Source: Euborellia annulipes
Taxonomy: Eukaryota; Arthropoda; Insecta; Dermaptera; Anisolabididae
Direction: 5' to 3'
NCBI GenBank assembly: GCA_023213315.1
Contig: JAKCPI010005063.1
Coordinates: 1 to 64,000, forward strand
Length of the DNA stretch: 64,000 nt
Within the stretch, counting starts at the first letter, position 1; each line of letters begins with the position of its first letter. The notes under the pieces were generated by a model, which saw only the letters and a program-made list of their open reading frames with translations, searched no databases and was not told the origin of the DNA. Both the position numbers and the translations under genes were made by a program. Shown here one piece after another: positions 9,841 through 22,210 of this stretch.

Positions 9841-10167
9841 CTCTAAAAGAGCTACGAGGTTGAAGTTTTATATTTAAGTTAGGCACCCTCCCAAGAAGTG
9901 AAAACAAGCTTTTGAACAAAATCGGCTAAAAAATACTAGTACTTTACTGATGTACTTTTTCAGTTTTTTCAGATTTTTTCAAAATTCGCTCCAACGATTT
10001 TGTTTAAAATTCATAAATGAACTATTTTTTAGATGCTCTTTAAAAAGTATATCAGTGAAATTTTTCGTGGATATCGTCTGAAGTATACTTTACTGATGTG
10101 GAAGCATTCTTCTTTACCGGAGGGTAAGAGAAAGTTGTGTGCTGTGCACCAGTCACACCAGATTTTT
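9841..10167 (+). repeat. R1 copy, 5' truncated
   Basis: The body starts at AAAAGAGCTACGAGGTTGAA and continues through TACTAGTACTTTACTGATGT. It ends in a shortened hairpin, GGTAAGAGAAAGTTGTGTGC to CACACCAGATTTTT. Confidence 0.85.
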
Positions 10168-10647
10168 ATAATCCGTTTCTGTTTAGTATTTCATAAGTAT
10201 TTTGGATCTGTTGAAATAGAAAACTTTTTTTGTTTTACTTTTAATTTTTTTTTAAATAAGCCCGGAATTTTTGTTTTTAACTTTTTTTTGTTCTCTACTT
10301 ATAGAGAACTTTTCAAATAAAATTCTTTTAATAATTTTTAGTTCTAAAGAAAGTTTTTAATTTTACTTTAAGTGATTTAATAATAGAGTAAAAAAAAAAA
10401 AAAAAAAAAAAAAAACAATCTCTCTTTCGCTCTGATATGTGTTTTTTGTCTTAAAAAGTTGGATATAAGTTGTGTGCTAAATCTTTATATGTTTTTAATA
10501 TAAGTTTGGAATTCTCATTAACAAAGTGCAGATTGCATTTAGTTAAAATTGTTTTTGTTATTAATAAAAATAAATGGAATAATTCAGTCAGTTTTTAGGC
10601 TACTAGTCGCACCACCCGCCATTGCTTTTCCCGTTTCAGAATATTCA
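10168..10647. other. Unassigned A+T-rich DNA with poly(A)
   Basis: It contains an A25-30 tract near 10390. Nothing else is recognised. Confidence 0.6.
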
Positions 10648-11319
10648 TTTTTACTTTCTCTTACCTCTATATATGCTAATATATATATATAGAGAAAGTA
10701 TTGGAATCATGTCAAAGATTCGAAGTCGAGATTTTGATGGATCTTCACGTTTTGAGGTCCCCCGAAACAAAAAAAGTGGTTTTCACGAAATGGTCTGTCT
10801 TTGTGTGTCTGTCTGTCTGTGAACAAAATATCTCAAAAACGAAAAGAGCTAGGAGGTTGAAATTTTACATTTAAGTTAGGCACTCCCATGGGACGTGACA
10901 GGAAGTTTTTGAACAAAATCAGCCAAAGAATACTAGTACTTTACTTACGTACTTTTTCAGTTTTTTTTTTTCGATTTTCTCAAAATCCATTCCAACGATT
11001 TTTTTTTTAAATTCAAAAATCAATTATTTTTTAGATCTTCAATAAAATGTATATTCTCATTTGATTGAAATCTTCTGACGACCACTTTACTCTTGTACTC
11101 CATAGAAAAGAATGAAGAAATGGTTGCCAAGATAACAAAAAAATAAATATTTTCCCATGTTTATAAATTTTACATCTTGAAAATCGAATGTACCGTACTG
11201 TCGGAAACTAAATAGATGTCGATACAAAAAAAATCTGGTGTGTAAGCACAGAACACAACTTTCGAATACCTTCGGTAATCGAAAGTTGTGTGCTGTGCGA
11301 CTTGTCACACCAGATTTTT
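10648..11319 (+). repeat. R1 copy, near full length
   Basis: It runs from TTTTTACTTTCTCTTACC, through a TA palindrome, GTCGAGATTTTGATGG, a short GTCT microsatellite, AGGTTGAAATTTTA, and GGTTGCCAAGATAAC. It ends in the complete hairpin AAATCTGGTGTG to CACACCAGATTTTT. Length is about 670 bp. There is no ORF of note. Confidence 0.92.
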
Positions 11320-11413
11320 GTTTGTATAGCCGATATAAAATTTAATTAATATTTCTCCTCGCTTAAATTTTCAATATTATAAATTTATTAAAAAAAAATT
11401 TAATAAATTAATA

Positions 11414-11640
11414 TTAAACCACGATACGATTAGGCCGAATAGAATTTGAAATTCTTATATAATCCCCATTTGATATGGAGGGGGTTTGATTATAATTATC
11501 TCCGCAGTCGAGTGCAAAATTACCTGGCCTTGAGGGAGAGAGAATTTGAGAGAGGCCGTCGTAAATTTGATCCCTGGCGGCAGCCTCCATCTCCACACAC
11601 AAGCGATCTGGCCATTTCGGAGAATTAGTGGCAGATTTAT
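11414..11640 (-). other. Candidate 5' coding exon in a GC-richer island
   Basis: The minus strand has ATGGAGGCTGCCGCCAGG starting near 11590 and an open frame reading MEAAARDQIYDGLSQILSPS. It then reaches GGCCAG before a GTAATT donor near 11523. Base composition rises well above the neighbourhood. An upstream in-frame ATG at 11602 (MCVEMEAAAR) also exists. A plus-strand frame of 60 codons overlaps it. The stretch is unique in the window. It could be a first exon or a conserved regulatory sequence. No domain is recognised. Confidence 0.28.
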
Positions 11641-12290
11641 AGGAATTATGGGTACATGCCTTTTAATTTATAGACGTATATATGTTAATTATAATGGCGA
11701 AGCTAATTAATTATACAATGCAAAACAGTTGAAATTTATTTAATATTATATTATTAGTAAAAAATAGATATATTATTAGAAAGATAAATTATTCGATCAA
11801 GGAGCTATTTATCCAAATGGCGGCTTTCTTCACTAAATAAGATATTTGAAATCATCAAAGGCCAGAATAACTTGGATAACTTGGACCCCTTCAGTTCAAA
11901 TTTGATGAAATTTGGAATTTAAAGTCAGAGTAGAATTGCAAAGACTATGAACTCTTAAAATTGATTTTCAAATAATTTTTTTCTACATTTTAATAAATCT
12001 AAATTCTATATCTATTTGTAGCCCTACAATACATCTAAAATATTGTATATTATACTCAGGGGCGTATATAAAGGGGGAGGTCGAGGGTACCGCACCCCCC
12101 CCCCCCCCGAAATTTCCCAAACACATATACATACATACATATACATTGTGTCCCTAATTTATTTACAGAATTTACAAACATAACAGTCATAAATTAACTC
12201 TTGAGTTTAATAAAATACAGGTTTTTCTCTTTCCTGAAAATTTGTTCCCGATGCAACTAGACACTTTTGGAAATGGACTACTCATATATA
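11641..12290. other. Unassigned DNA with one hAT-like MITE end
   Basis: CAGGGGCGTATATAAAGGGG at 12057-12076 followed by a C14 tract near 12096-12109 looks like one end of the G/C-tract hAT miniature family. The other end is not found. The rest is A+T-rich. Confidence 0.45.
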
Positions 12291-12342
12291 TTCATATATA
12301 TTTCATATATAGGGTAAGAGAAAGTAAAAATGTTATTTTAAA

Positions 12343-13085
12343 TTTTTACTTTCTCTTACCATATAGCCTATATGAAATATACCGGTATATAGAAAGTATT
12401 GCGATAATGTCAAAAATTCGATGTCGAGATTTTGATGAATATACATGTTTTGAGGTTCAAAAAAGTGGGTCCCGCCGTGCGGACATTTTTAAGCATGAAG
12501 TAAATGGGCTACGAGGTTATAATTTTATATTTAAGTTAGGCATCCCCTTAAGTGGTGAAAATAAGCTTTTAAACAAAATCGACCAAAAGTACTAGTACTT
12601 TACTGATGTACTTTTTCAGTGTTTTCTAGAAATTCGCTCCAATGATTTTGTTTAAAATTCATTAATCAACTATTTCTTAGATGCTCTTTAAAAAGTATAT
12701 CAATAAATTTTTCGTGAAAATTGTTTGGAGTACACTTTATTGATGTAGTATTACAGATTTTTCAAATTAATTTTCCGGCACTTCCTCCTATAGAGCCAAT
12801 GTTAAATCCCTATGGGGATTTGCAGGTTAATTTCGATTCAAAAGGGGGTCCCCTTTGGAACTTTTTACACATTTAAAAAAAATTTTCATATTCCAATGAA
12901 ATTTTGTATTTATTTAGGATTCCCTATTGTGTATAAAATATCCAAATATGAGAGTAAAATTTTGAAAAATAACCATAGTTTATTTCAAGCAGTCAACATT
13001 TAAAATGCAAGTTTGAAACTAAGGTGCTATGGGAAACTAAATATATCTCGACACAAAAAATCTGACGTGACAAGCACAGTTCTTT
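12343..13085 (+). repeat. R1 copy, long subfamily, head-to-head with an R1 end
   Basis: The copy starts with TTTTTACTTTCTCTTACC at 12343. Immediately upstream (12290-12332) lies an R1 outer end in the opposite orientation, giving a palindrome. The body contains an extra segment, also seen at 34780-34990, with GTGTATAAAATATCCAAATA. The terminal hairpin is decayed after TCTGACGTGACAAGC. Confidence 0.85.
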
Positions 13086-13197
13086 TTCATATCCTGAAAC
13101 CATTTTGGAATTTTGATGTATACCAAGTATGTATAAATTATATAAATATTAATAAAAAAATACCGATGGCTACCGGTTAAAGAAATTTTCCATTAGC

Positions 13198-13221
13198 GGG
13201 GGGGGGCCCCCCCCCCCCCCC
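13198..13221. repeat. G9-C15 tract
   Basis: A run of about nine G is directly followed by about fifteen C, a self-complementary GC block in A+T-rich DNA. It may be a collapsed MITE. Confidence 0.85.
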
Positions 13222-13321
13222 GATTATAAGGTCTACTTTTTATTTAAGGTTCAGGAAATCCCAAATGAGCAACGCAGCTAGTCGTTTTTTTAATTTTTAT
13301 TTAAATATAAAGTGCCAGGGT

Positions 13322-13354
13322 CAACGTTTCGGTCGCATATAGGACCATCATCAG
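13322..13354 (-). ncRNA. Hammerhead-ribozyme-like motif
   Basis: The minus strand reads CTGATGA, T, then stem II GGTC/GACC closing a CTATATGC loop, then GAAACGTTG. All invariant core bases of a hammerhead are present, with one extra base before stem II. Flanking stem I pairing is weak. Its likely source is a Penelope-like element terminus. Confidence 0.6.
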
Positions 13355-14696
13355 GACCAAGCCAATGTCAATTTATTATTCCTCTTGGTTATATTGGCCA
13401 AAGAAATCCAATGACCAAATTGTTAGAAATAGTGTGTTATTATGGACTGAGAGTGAGCGAAGGTCTACTTTGTTTTTTTTTCGCTAGTTAGAAAAAGAGT
13501 AACGATGTTACTCCAAAATATATTCCTCAATTCTTATCTGGGTTTTTCGACTTCCTGAAAAAGGTCTTCATTTTTCTTTTATTTGCAAATTATAAGTAAA
13601 TAAAAAACTTTTCTCAATCTTTTCTTCCGTGTTTATAATTTTTCGATGATCTCATAGATGGATTGCAAAGATATTATCGTCATGATTGTTCACGAATAAT
13701 AATAATAAAAATAATAATAATTAGAGGGCGATTAAAGGCGGATCAAAAAATTAGAAAAAAAAAAAGATCCTGGTTTTGTCAAAGTTCGCTTGCCTCTCGA
13801 ATTTTTTTTTTGTCTCCGCCCACGCGACCCACTTAAAAAAAAATAGACAGAGACGGATTTAAAAAATTTCACTCTCTCCTCTCTAATTATCATATTAATC
13901 TTATTAGATAAGGTCTGAAAAATTATGTTATTTTCTGTTATGCAATATAAATAAAATATCTAATTAAATTAAATTTTCTCTATAATAAAAGGCAAGGCGC
14001 TGTCTGATTTATTTCAGACTTTAATTTGCGGGATTAAATTATAACAAGAGAGCAAGCGTAAAAAAAAGTCTTGCCTTTTTCCAATTTGGCGACTTTTCAT
14101 GCTTTTTAGCCTAACGCGACACTAGACAGGTATGCTACGGAAGTTTCGGTGACGAAAATTTTATGACGGAAAATCTGCCCAACCCAGTAGAATACCGATG
14201 GCCAGGGAACCGACGGTTTGGTACGAATTATCGAGAATACCAGTTATCGGGAGAATTTAAAAGCTTTTTTAAGGTGCGCGTCTCGGGGTGCTAATTTTGG
14301 AAGGTCCCAGCGGCCACAATTTTGAAGCTATCGACCTCAAATTTTTTTTAAACTAAAGCTATTTAAATTATCTACAACTTATAGAATTTGATTTTCGAAA
14401 AAATAAATTTTTTTTTTTAGAATAATCGCATTAAATAAAAGATATTTTAAAAAAATTCGCTCTTTATCTTATAGATAATTAAATTAGTAATCATTGTGTT
14501 AAAAAATAATTAATTTTTTACCCTAATTAATTAGCTGAAATCTTTCAAATGAAATGAAATAAATCCCTTGTATCCCTATGGGAAAAACTAACGCCATCTC
14601 TTGCCGCCTAGAGTAACTCGGTAGTGAATCGTGTTCTAACGGCTTTTCGAGACGCACTTAAGCTGGAAATGCGAATTAGAAGACGTTTAAGTGCCC
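13355..14696. other. Unassigned A+T-rich DNA
   Basis: It contains an (AAT)n tract near 13697 and a mixed GC segment at 14580-14690. No ORF or repeat family is identified. Confidence 0.55.
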
Positions 14697-14870
14697 CTGA
14701 GCCCTAGCACAGATGGTAGAGTTGTTGCCTATTGTACTAGGCGTCAGGGGTTTGCATCCCTTCACATAACGACAAAATTTATATCAATTGAATTGAAATG
14801 GCTACCAACCAATTGATATAAATAGAGAAACAAATTTAAGGTCTAAATGGCCTCCATTGAAAAAAAATAG
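14697..14870 (+). repeat. tRNA-derived SINE
   Basis: An A-box-like TAGCACAGATGGTAGAG is followed about 35 bp later by a B-box-like GGTTTGCATCCC. A tail then reads TAAGGTCTAAATGGCCTCC and an A8 run. The tail resembles the GTCTAAATGGTCTCAGATGC of the copy at 33098. Confidence 0.7.
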
Positions 14871-15980
14871 ATGTTTTAAGTGACCACGAGGATAAAAATA
14901 ATACGAATTTCCGAGTTGTCTGAAATGCATTGTTTTTATTATATTTATTATTAATAGTTATGGAGTTTCTCTGGGGACAGGCAAATATGTACGAATTAGC
15001 CGGAAGGTACGAAATATCGAAATTCCACTTGAGAAATAATTTTTCTGGCTTTGACGGGACTCATCCCGCCTCTACGTCAAGGCAGGTCCTAAGGCCACCT
15101 GATAACCTTTTTATATTCATTAATATATCAGATAATCATTACAATTATAAAAAAAAAATTTACATTAAATTTGTGTAAATTAACAATCAAGATAAAATAA
15201 AAAAATAATTGTCTCTTTATGGCGTTTCATTCAGTTTAATTATATAATTGTCATTACATTATGTTTATGTTGTTATTATGTTTGTTTAAAGTAATATAAA
15301 TTGAAAAACAGGTTGTCAGTGTGTGCGTGCGTGTGTTTGTTTTTATTTATTATTAGACAAATCTGGAAGGCAAAAAAAAAAACGAATGCTTTTAAAAAGC
15401 ACCTGACATTTGCAGTAATAAATAAATAATAAGTACTTTAAAAAGGTCTAAGTTAAGCTTGGATATGACGGGTTTCAATGTTAAAAGAGGATATTTATTT
15501 TTAATTATTTGTCGGTTTAATTACTTGATGAAAAAATTGAGTTTCGTAAAATTTAATTTAATTTTAAAAATATTTCTAATTAATATGCGGGAAGATTGTA
15601 GAAAATTGTCTGGCTAATTCGCTTTTGGTGCATAAAAATTAAGAAATCTCTGGATTTAAATCGAGGCAAAGTGTCTTCGTATATGTTGGAGATTCTGAGT
15701 TCAACTCAACAAAACGTAGAATTTTTATTAAGTATTCTGTTGACATGACATGGCCCCGGGAACAAAAAAAAGACGGCTCAAGACACGGCTAGACTCAAGA
15801 CATTTATTTATACCTCGTTCCAGTTAATAAAAAATAATTCAAAATCTACTCAGTGGAATTTATTTATATGAATACGTCTAATTTCCAAATCTGAAATTAC
15901 TTCTCCAGAATGTAGTATAAACAGAGGGGAGTGAGGGAGGTCTTACTACCCCAGGTTTTGTAATTTTTTAATATTATGGC
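14871..15980. other. Unassigned A+T-rich DNA
   Basis: It holds a GTGTGCGTGCGTGTGTTTG stretch near 15319. No gene is seen. Confidence 0.55.
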
Positions 15981-15988
15981 TCCAGGCT

Positions 15989-16164
15989 CATGGGCGTAAC
16001 TAGAGATTTGGCTGGGGGGGGGCATAGGACCAGTTATTCTCCGGGGGCCTGGAAAGCCCCATATTTTCTCAATTTTTCTTGGGGGAGAGAGCTTCTGGGG
16101 GGGGGGAAGGGCACGCGCCTCTGGAGGAGGCCGGGCTCTCCGGCACCCCCTAGTTACGCCCATG
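15989..16164. mobile_element. hAT-type MITE with 8-bp TSD TCCAGGCT
   Basis: Inverted ends CATGGGCGTAACTAG and CTAGTTACGCCCATG enclose a G-tract-rich 176-bp element. Exact 8-bp direct repeats TCCAGGCT flank it at 15981-15988 and 16165-16172. The 8-bp TSD is the hAT hallmark. Confidence 0.88.
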
Positions 16165-16228
16165 TCCAGGCTCCACTTAGAAACTTTAGACGAAAGAATA
16201 AGGCAAAATGAAAAGGAATTTGATCTTC

Positions 16229-16462
16229 GCTCAGAGGATCACATCTTGAGGGTACGAGGACGGCGACCACAAGCTGCCCGACAGTCAGTCTGTCTCTCTC
16301 TCTCTTCCTGCCTCTTTTCAACAGGCATCAGACCGAGCGACGGACTGGTCTGTCAAATTTCTTCCTGTCGAAAAAACGAATGATACCGTTGGAGGGTGAA
16401 AGTGAGGTCGGCCGACCCCGCATCGCGGGAATAAGGCGAGGATAGAAGAAGAAGAAAGAAGA
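16229..16462 (+). repeat. SINE family G, 5' truncated
   Basis: The body GGACGGCGACCACAAGCTGC is followed by CTTTTCAACAGGC, CCGCATCGCGGGA, and a tail GGCGAGGATAGAAGAAGAAG. It is homologous to 38181-38427 and 54419-54662. Confidence 0.82.
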
Positions 16463-18773
16463 AAATAAAGTTGAACTAACAAATTCGGTTCGGTAAAAAT
16501 AAATTGAATTTTATATTGTATTTTTCTATACTTTTTTTCACTAGTTTTTTTTTATTTAATTTTATTTGAGGAGCTTCGCATTTTATTTAAAAGGCTGTCA
16601 ATGAATTATCCAAGTTTTTTTTTAACTATGATATGTTGTGATTACAATATTCGATTTTCTTGACGCTCCTCTTTCGCCATGACATCAGAATTTGGAAAAA
16701 ATGAATAAATAAATAAAAACACTATTATGTCATTTTTGAGATAAACAGGAAATAAAGAAATTAATTTTCCTATACAATTAAACAATTTTTACAAACTAAA
16801 AATAGCCCTTCTGATAGAGACATTGCCACTGTAATTAGAACTCTTGGTGTTTTATAAATTAAACATGACTTAAATTTTTTTAAACATACATAAAAATATT
16901 TAAAAAATACTATAATTAGAAACGAAATTCATTTTCTCTAGTTAAAATGTCCATTTATTGTGATTTCATTAAAAAAAAATCACGAACATTACATCCAATT
17001 TTTTTATTTATACTTTTAAATTAAATCTCTCTCTCTCTCGTTGGCTCTTTTGATAATTTCTAAAAATACCAAAAAAATTAATTAAAAAAAAACTTGTTTT
17101 AACATTAAATATTTTTTACGTCATTTTCACCTTTCAATTATGAGATTACAAAATTAAAAAAAAAAAGTTTTATTATTAAAAAGTTTAATTTTGTATCGAA
17201 AGATTTTTGATTATTTACAAAAAAAAAAAAAACCTTGTCTAGAAAAATTCAACAATAAATTGTCCAAAAGTAGAATGAGAACAAATAATTTAAAAAATTG
17301 TTATAAATGAATAAATAAATTTATTACGATCCGCTTAGAGGCATCAGTCCTCGGTGGCTAAGTTCAAACAACCATCAAAAATTCGCCTTAAGCTCATTAA
17401 AATAAAAAAAGAAACCTATTATTAAAATAATAATAATAATTATTATTATTTTTATTTATAAAATCGAAAAAACCTAAAAATGTACATTTGGCAGATTTTG
17501 TTCAAAAGCTTAGAGTCACTTGGCAAGAATATCACTTGAATATAAAATTTTAACTTGCTTGAAATAAACTGTTTTATTTTCAATACAATACACATTCCTA
17601 AATAAATACAAAATTTCATAAGAATTGGAAAGTACTGTGTAAAATGGTTATTTTATAGCGCATTAATGCATCTGATTGATCATAAACATCTGGGCTCGAT
17701 TAATCACAGATTTATGCTGAGGAACTTTGACAGATGAAACAAATTAATCTATCTATATTTATAATTAGAATTCAAGGCGCATGTTTTGTTCTACTCTCCG
17801 CGGGATATTTTTTAGACCCCTAGCATAAGAGGAGGATACACACTGTCATTTGAAGTTCACTGTTGACCTTTAAGTAGACCTATTCTTTGGATTATACCTA
17901 GTACATAAATTTCTTTTGATTTCTAATATCTTCACGCATTTCCTATGTGAGAAATCGTAATATCAACAATTAATAATTCAAAAAGTTATTGGATTTTCGG
18001 AACGAAAATAATTTTCCTGTAATTCCCTGTATATAAAATTTGATTTCGAAATTCCACCGGGTCAGACGGACATATGTAGGCTATCGTAAACACCCAACTT
18101 TTTAGGAACGATTTAGTGATTACATTTTATAATCTGTTTATTAAAAAAAAATGAATCGAGCGAGGCATTTGATCCTTAATCAACAGGCTCTTTGGGAATT
18201 GCTATGAAGCCGATGAAATTTTGTAAGCTCCCAATTGGCCTATTTTATTTTTTAATTCGTGTTAAATGGAAAACTCTGTTTTTTTTTTTGTTTTTTTTTT
18301 TTTTAATCCCTAAATGTATACTTTCTAACTGGAATGTCCTTGATTATTATGCCTCCCCGCCCGACTCCCTTGTCACTTAGATCATACAAAACTCCTCCTC
18401 TTTCATTTGCCATGATTTATTCCCCGTCTTGGTTTCTTATAGGCCATAGAAAGAGGTGGAGGCATTAGTATTTATAGTATATAATAAACAGGTGTTTGTG
18501 TTTTTTAAATAGCCTCAAGCCTACACCAGGAAGGAAGAAATCAGTGAATGGAGTTTGGATATAAATCAAACAAAAAGAATAAAAAAAAAAGAGGAGAAGA
18601 ATATGAATCATGATTAGGATAATGATGATGATGATGACAAATATTTAAAAAAATTTCCTTTGATTAATATTTAAAATCAAATAAATGTTGTTTTTTTTTT
18701 TTTCGAAAAGTAGGCCTATAGGTTAACAGTTATGCGAATGCGTGTTATACGAAACAAAAAATAAATAAAATAA
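16463..18773. other. Unassigned A+T-rich DNA
   Basis: It contains several homopolymers, (TC)n near 17029, and (GAT)n near 18626. A 30-plus-bp sequence beginning CAGATTTATGCTGAGGAACT at 17707 recurs at 24292. No gene or known element is identified. Confidence 0.55.
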
Positions 18774-18860
18774 AAAAATCTGGTGTGAATGACTGCACAC
18801 AACTTTCTCTTTCTTCAGTAATCGAGAGTTTTGTGGCGTCGCGTCAGATTTTTTTATGTC
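18774..18860. repeat. R1 terminal hairpin, solo and diverged
   Basis: AAAAAATCTGGTGTGAATGA extends to GCGTCAGATTTTTTTATGTC, with CTTTCTTCAGTAATCGAGAG in the centre. No R1 body follows. Confidence 0.75.
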
Positions 18861-18867
18861 GAGATTA

Positions 18868-19617
18868 TTATGATATCCTTAATTAATTGGTATTAAACTT
18901 GTACGGCTAATGCGGGCCTTGCTGCTAGTCTTTCTATGAAACAAAAGAATAAAGTAGGCTTCTAACAATGTTGAGGTCAAAATGAAAAAATACGAGTATA
19001 TCGAACATAGAGAGCACCTAAAAAATTGAGTTATGCCTAATTAGCTATAACTCTCTGATCAAAGTTGTGGAAATCGATAAATAAAAATAAACATTCTTGA
19101 ATAAAATATGTTAATATTGATTTTGAGAATCAATTATTGAATGAGTTTCATAAAAAATTTTAAATTGTACTGCATCCTTTTTTTTCTCTTTGATTATATG
19201 AATTTAATTTGTATTACAAATAATTTTTAACACCTTATAATTTTTACTCACACATGTCTCTCTCTCTCTCTTTCTATTTCCAATTAATTACTTAACCTTG
19301 ACATTTTGAAAATTTTTTAATAATAGGGCCTACATATTCAATTAATTTATTCAAAGGAAAAATTAAAAAAAAATACTGGCTACCAATAAATTGAAATAAA
19401 CGGATTAAATAAATTGAAAGAAACATTATCCAAGTTGCTTCAGGTGCTGAAGAAGACCTCAAACAAATTTAAAAAAATATTCGACCTATAATATAATAAA
19501 ATATTCGAAGACCAAATATCCTAAAATGGAATACGAAAGATAAGGTACTATAAATTGCTGATATTCTCAAAACGTATAGCCAAAAAATTTTGACAAAATA
19601 AGCTGGTATTTATTTCT

Positions 19618-19665
<48 letters not shown>

Positions 19666-19855
19666 GAGAAAACGACTTAGGTTGATGTGGTTGTCGCCCA
19701 GCAGGGGACAAATAATTTAAATATTTGATTATATTGTATTTTATTTATGAGCTAGCGACATGAAAATTATTTATTAATATTAAAGATGAATTTTCCCTCC
19801 TTCAGAAAATTTTCGAAAAATTATTAAAATAAAATTTAGCTGTAGGTATATATAA
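18868..19855. other. Unassigned A+T-rich DNA with A39 tract
   Basis: A poly(A) run of about 39 lies at 19621-19659. The remainder is unassigned. Confidence 0.6.
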
Positions 19856-20384
19856 TTTTTACTTTCTCTTACCCAATATATAAAATATAAGAAGAGAAAG
19901 TATTGCGATCATGTCAAAAATTTGATGTCGAGATTTTGATGGATATACAGGTTGAGGTCCCCTGAGTCCAAAAAAGTGGTTTTCGAGACATGGTCTGTCT
20001 GTGTGACTGTGAACAAAATATCTCAAGAACGAAAAGAGCTAGTAGGTTGAAATTTTATATTTAAGAAAATCGTCCAAAGAGTATTAGTACTTTTACAATT
20101 TTTTTGCGATTTTCTAAAAAAATATGCTCCAACGATTTTGATTAAAATTAATAAATCAGATACTCTTTAAAAAGTATATCAGTGAAATTCTTTGTAAAAA
20201 TTGTTTGAAGTACACTTTACTGATGTGGAAGTATTCGTAGCTCAGTCTATGAATCGCGTGGTCAGGTTTGGAACTTTGGTGCTAAATATATCTCGACACA
20301 AAAAATCTGGTGTGACCAGTTCAGTACACAACTTTCTCTTGACAAAGGGTAAGAAAAAGTTTGTGTTGTGCACACCAGATTTTT
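19856..20384 (+). repeat. R1 copy
   Basis: It runs from TTTTTACTTTCTCTTACCC through GTCGAGATTTTGATGGATAT, the GTCTGTGTGACTGT tract and GTGCTAAATATATCTCGACA. It ends in the hairpin at CACACCAGATTTTT. Small internal deletions are present. Confidence 0.9.
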
Positions 20385-20505
20385 ATATATATGAAGTTTT
20401 AATACAGAAATGAAACTCTGAAGAAGATAAGTAGGCTTTATACCCGGAACAAGTTTTACGGCCGCATTCAAAATTTTATGTCGAATTTTTGATGAAAATA
20501 CGCTA

Positions 20506-20572
20506 TGAAAAATCTGATGTGATAGCACACCGAATTCCGAAGTCACGTGATGTGTAATCACATCAGATTTTT
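20506..20572. repeat. Short R1-like hairpin
   Basis: AAAAATCTGATGTGAT and ATCACATCAGATTTTTTT form a compact inverted repeat with a centre unlike other R1 hairpins. It is probably a diverged relative. Confidence 0.65.
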
Positions 20573-21687
20573 TTTCTTTACAAAATCACAAAATTTCATG
20601 ATTAAAATTATTCTCCAAAAAAAAAAAGGATTATATATGAAATGGAAAAAAATAGCAAAGATGACCTCAACGGTGCATTCGAAAAGATTTCTTATCAACA
20701 CCTAAAAGCATCCCTTAAGAGGGAAGGAAATACTAATTTTCAATCAATCATTCATAATTTCAAAAAGGAAATTTATAAACTTTTCACGTAATTAATGATT
20801 AAATATCTATCTAAAACCACTCAATAAATAAAAATTTATTTTTACATAATTCCTTTAAATCCATAAATCTTGGTTACTATTTACTTATTTATTTTCTTTT
20901 AAATAATAAGTAAATAAATTATTCATTAACTCTCTCTTTCTAATTGATGATGACCATGACTTAATTATAGATGATGCATATTATTATTATTATTTAAAAA
21001 AAAAATCTTATTAATTGATATATTCTTAAGTGATGATGTTGGGTAAAATGTTAAGTGAAATGCTTTTAGCTTACTAATTATCAGGTGAAGGAAGTCATAT
21101 CAAAGAGACTTAATCTCATTGAGTCCTTTATAGTCTCTCCGGCAAAGCGTGCATTAACATTTTGGTTAAAAAAATATAAAATAAAATCATTCACTAGTGA
21201 AAATTTAATTAGCTAAAAAAAGGAAATTAGGGCGATTTTGGGCAAAAAAAAGTCATTAAACTCAATGGTCTTGTTTTATACCTACAAGAGCGTCAATATT
21301 TGGATGAAAACTGGATAGTTTTAGCCTTAAATCGCACTAACCTTCGGTTTATCTCTGTATTTACAATATTTTTCAAGAAAACAATATTTGAAAAAGCTCA
21401 TTTATAAGTGAAAAAAGCGTGTTCTCTTATTTTCGGAAAAAAGTCGCCTTAAAAGTCAATTCTTTTTTTAGCCAAAAAGTCTCTAAAAAGTCGCTGTCAA
21501 GTTTAAGAATTAATAATATGAAAAAGTAAAGGAAATGCAGCCTTGAATCACTGTATAATTTCTTTTGATAACTCGGACATCTTGTATACAATTTTATTTA
21601 AATAATTTTCGAGACCTATTCATTTGAATAAGATATTGATATTCATAAATAAAAATACCTCAATTCGGATTTGACTAAACACTAAAC
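20573..21687. other. Unassigned DNA with a possible regulatory stretch
   Basis: The part 20930-21160 is unique and carries clustered homeobox-type AATTA/TAATT sites, TGATGATG and CAGGTGAAGG. It might be regulatory DNA. A degenerate AAAAGTCGC-rich stretch lies at 21405-21500. Confidence 0.4.
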
Positions 21688-21940
21688 CAGTGGTTTCCAA
21701 ACTTTATGTTACCACGCCTCCCTTAAAAATATTTGATCTTATGACGCCTCCCCCCCCCTCCCATTTTATAAAATAATACAAAAACAAAAATTTTTAATGC
21801 TAAAAAATATAAATTTATATAAAAATATTTTTTTTATTTATTTTTATTAAAACTACCAATAATTTGGAAAATTGGTCCTGGTGGCCAATATTCGCGCCTC
21901 CCCTTAGAATAGTCCGCGCCTCACAATTTGGGAAACACTG
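21688..21940. mobile_element. hAT-like element E1
   Basis: The left end CAGTGGTTTCCAAACTT and right end TTTGGGAAACACTG are hAT-type inverted repeats. The left flank is CACTAAAC but the right flank is GTATAAGG, so there is no matched TSD. It is homologous to E2 at 23889-24169 in the same orientation. Confidence 0.8.
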
Positions 21941-22040
21941 GTATAAGGGTATTTTATGGCTGGTGGAATTTGTATCAGGAATGAAAGTTAGAAGAAAACG
22001 CAACCAGAATGTTTTCTTTAAAAATATATTTTAACAGCTT

Positions 22041-22073
22041 ACTTTTCGGCCTTGGTCAAAGTCATCCTCGGAT
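22041..22073 (-). ncRNA. Hammerhead-like motif, decayed
   Basis: The minus strand reads CCGAGGA, T, GACTTTGACCAAGGCC, GAAAAGT. It pairs as an inverted partner with the motif at 22087. The first core base pair differs from CTGANGA. Confidence 0.4.
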
Positions 22074-22080
22074 GACCACT

Positions 22081-22128
22081 AACAGCTCCGAGGAAGGCTT
22101 TGACCAAAGCCGAAACGTCAGCTGTTAA
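22081..22128 (+). ncRNA. Hammerhead-like motif with intact stem I
   Basis: AACAGCT/AGCTGTT forms stem I around CCGAGGA, stem II GGCTTTGACCAAAGCC, GAAAC and the GTC cleavage triplet. The core U is replaced by C (CCGAGGA for CTGANGA), which may make it inactive. Confidence 0.5.
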
Positions 22129-22210
22129 ATATATTTTTAAAGAAAAAATTCTGTTTGCGTTTTCTTCTAACTTTCATTCCTGAAGGAAAATATTTTTTTC
22201 AAATCTTATT

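Noticed and set aside
10033..10320. 95-codon plus-strand frame
   Set aside because: It overlies an R1 copy and A+T-rich flank. R1 copies elsewhere do not keep this frame.
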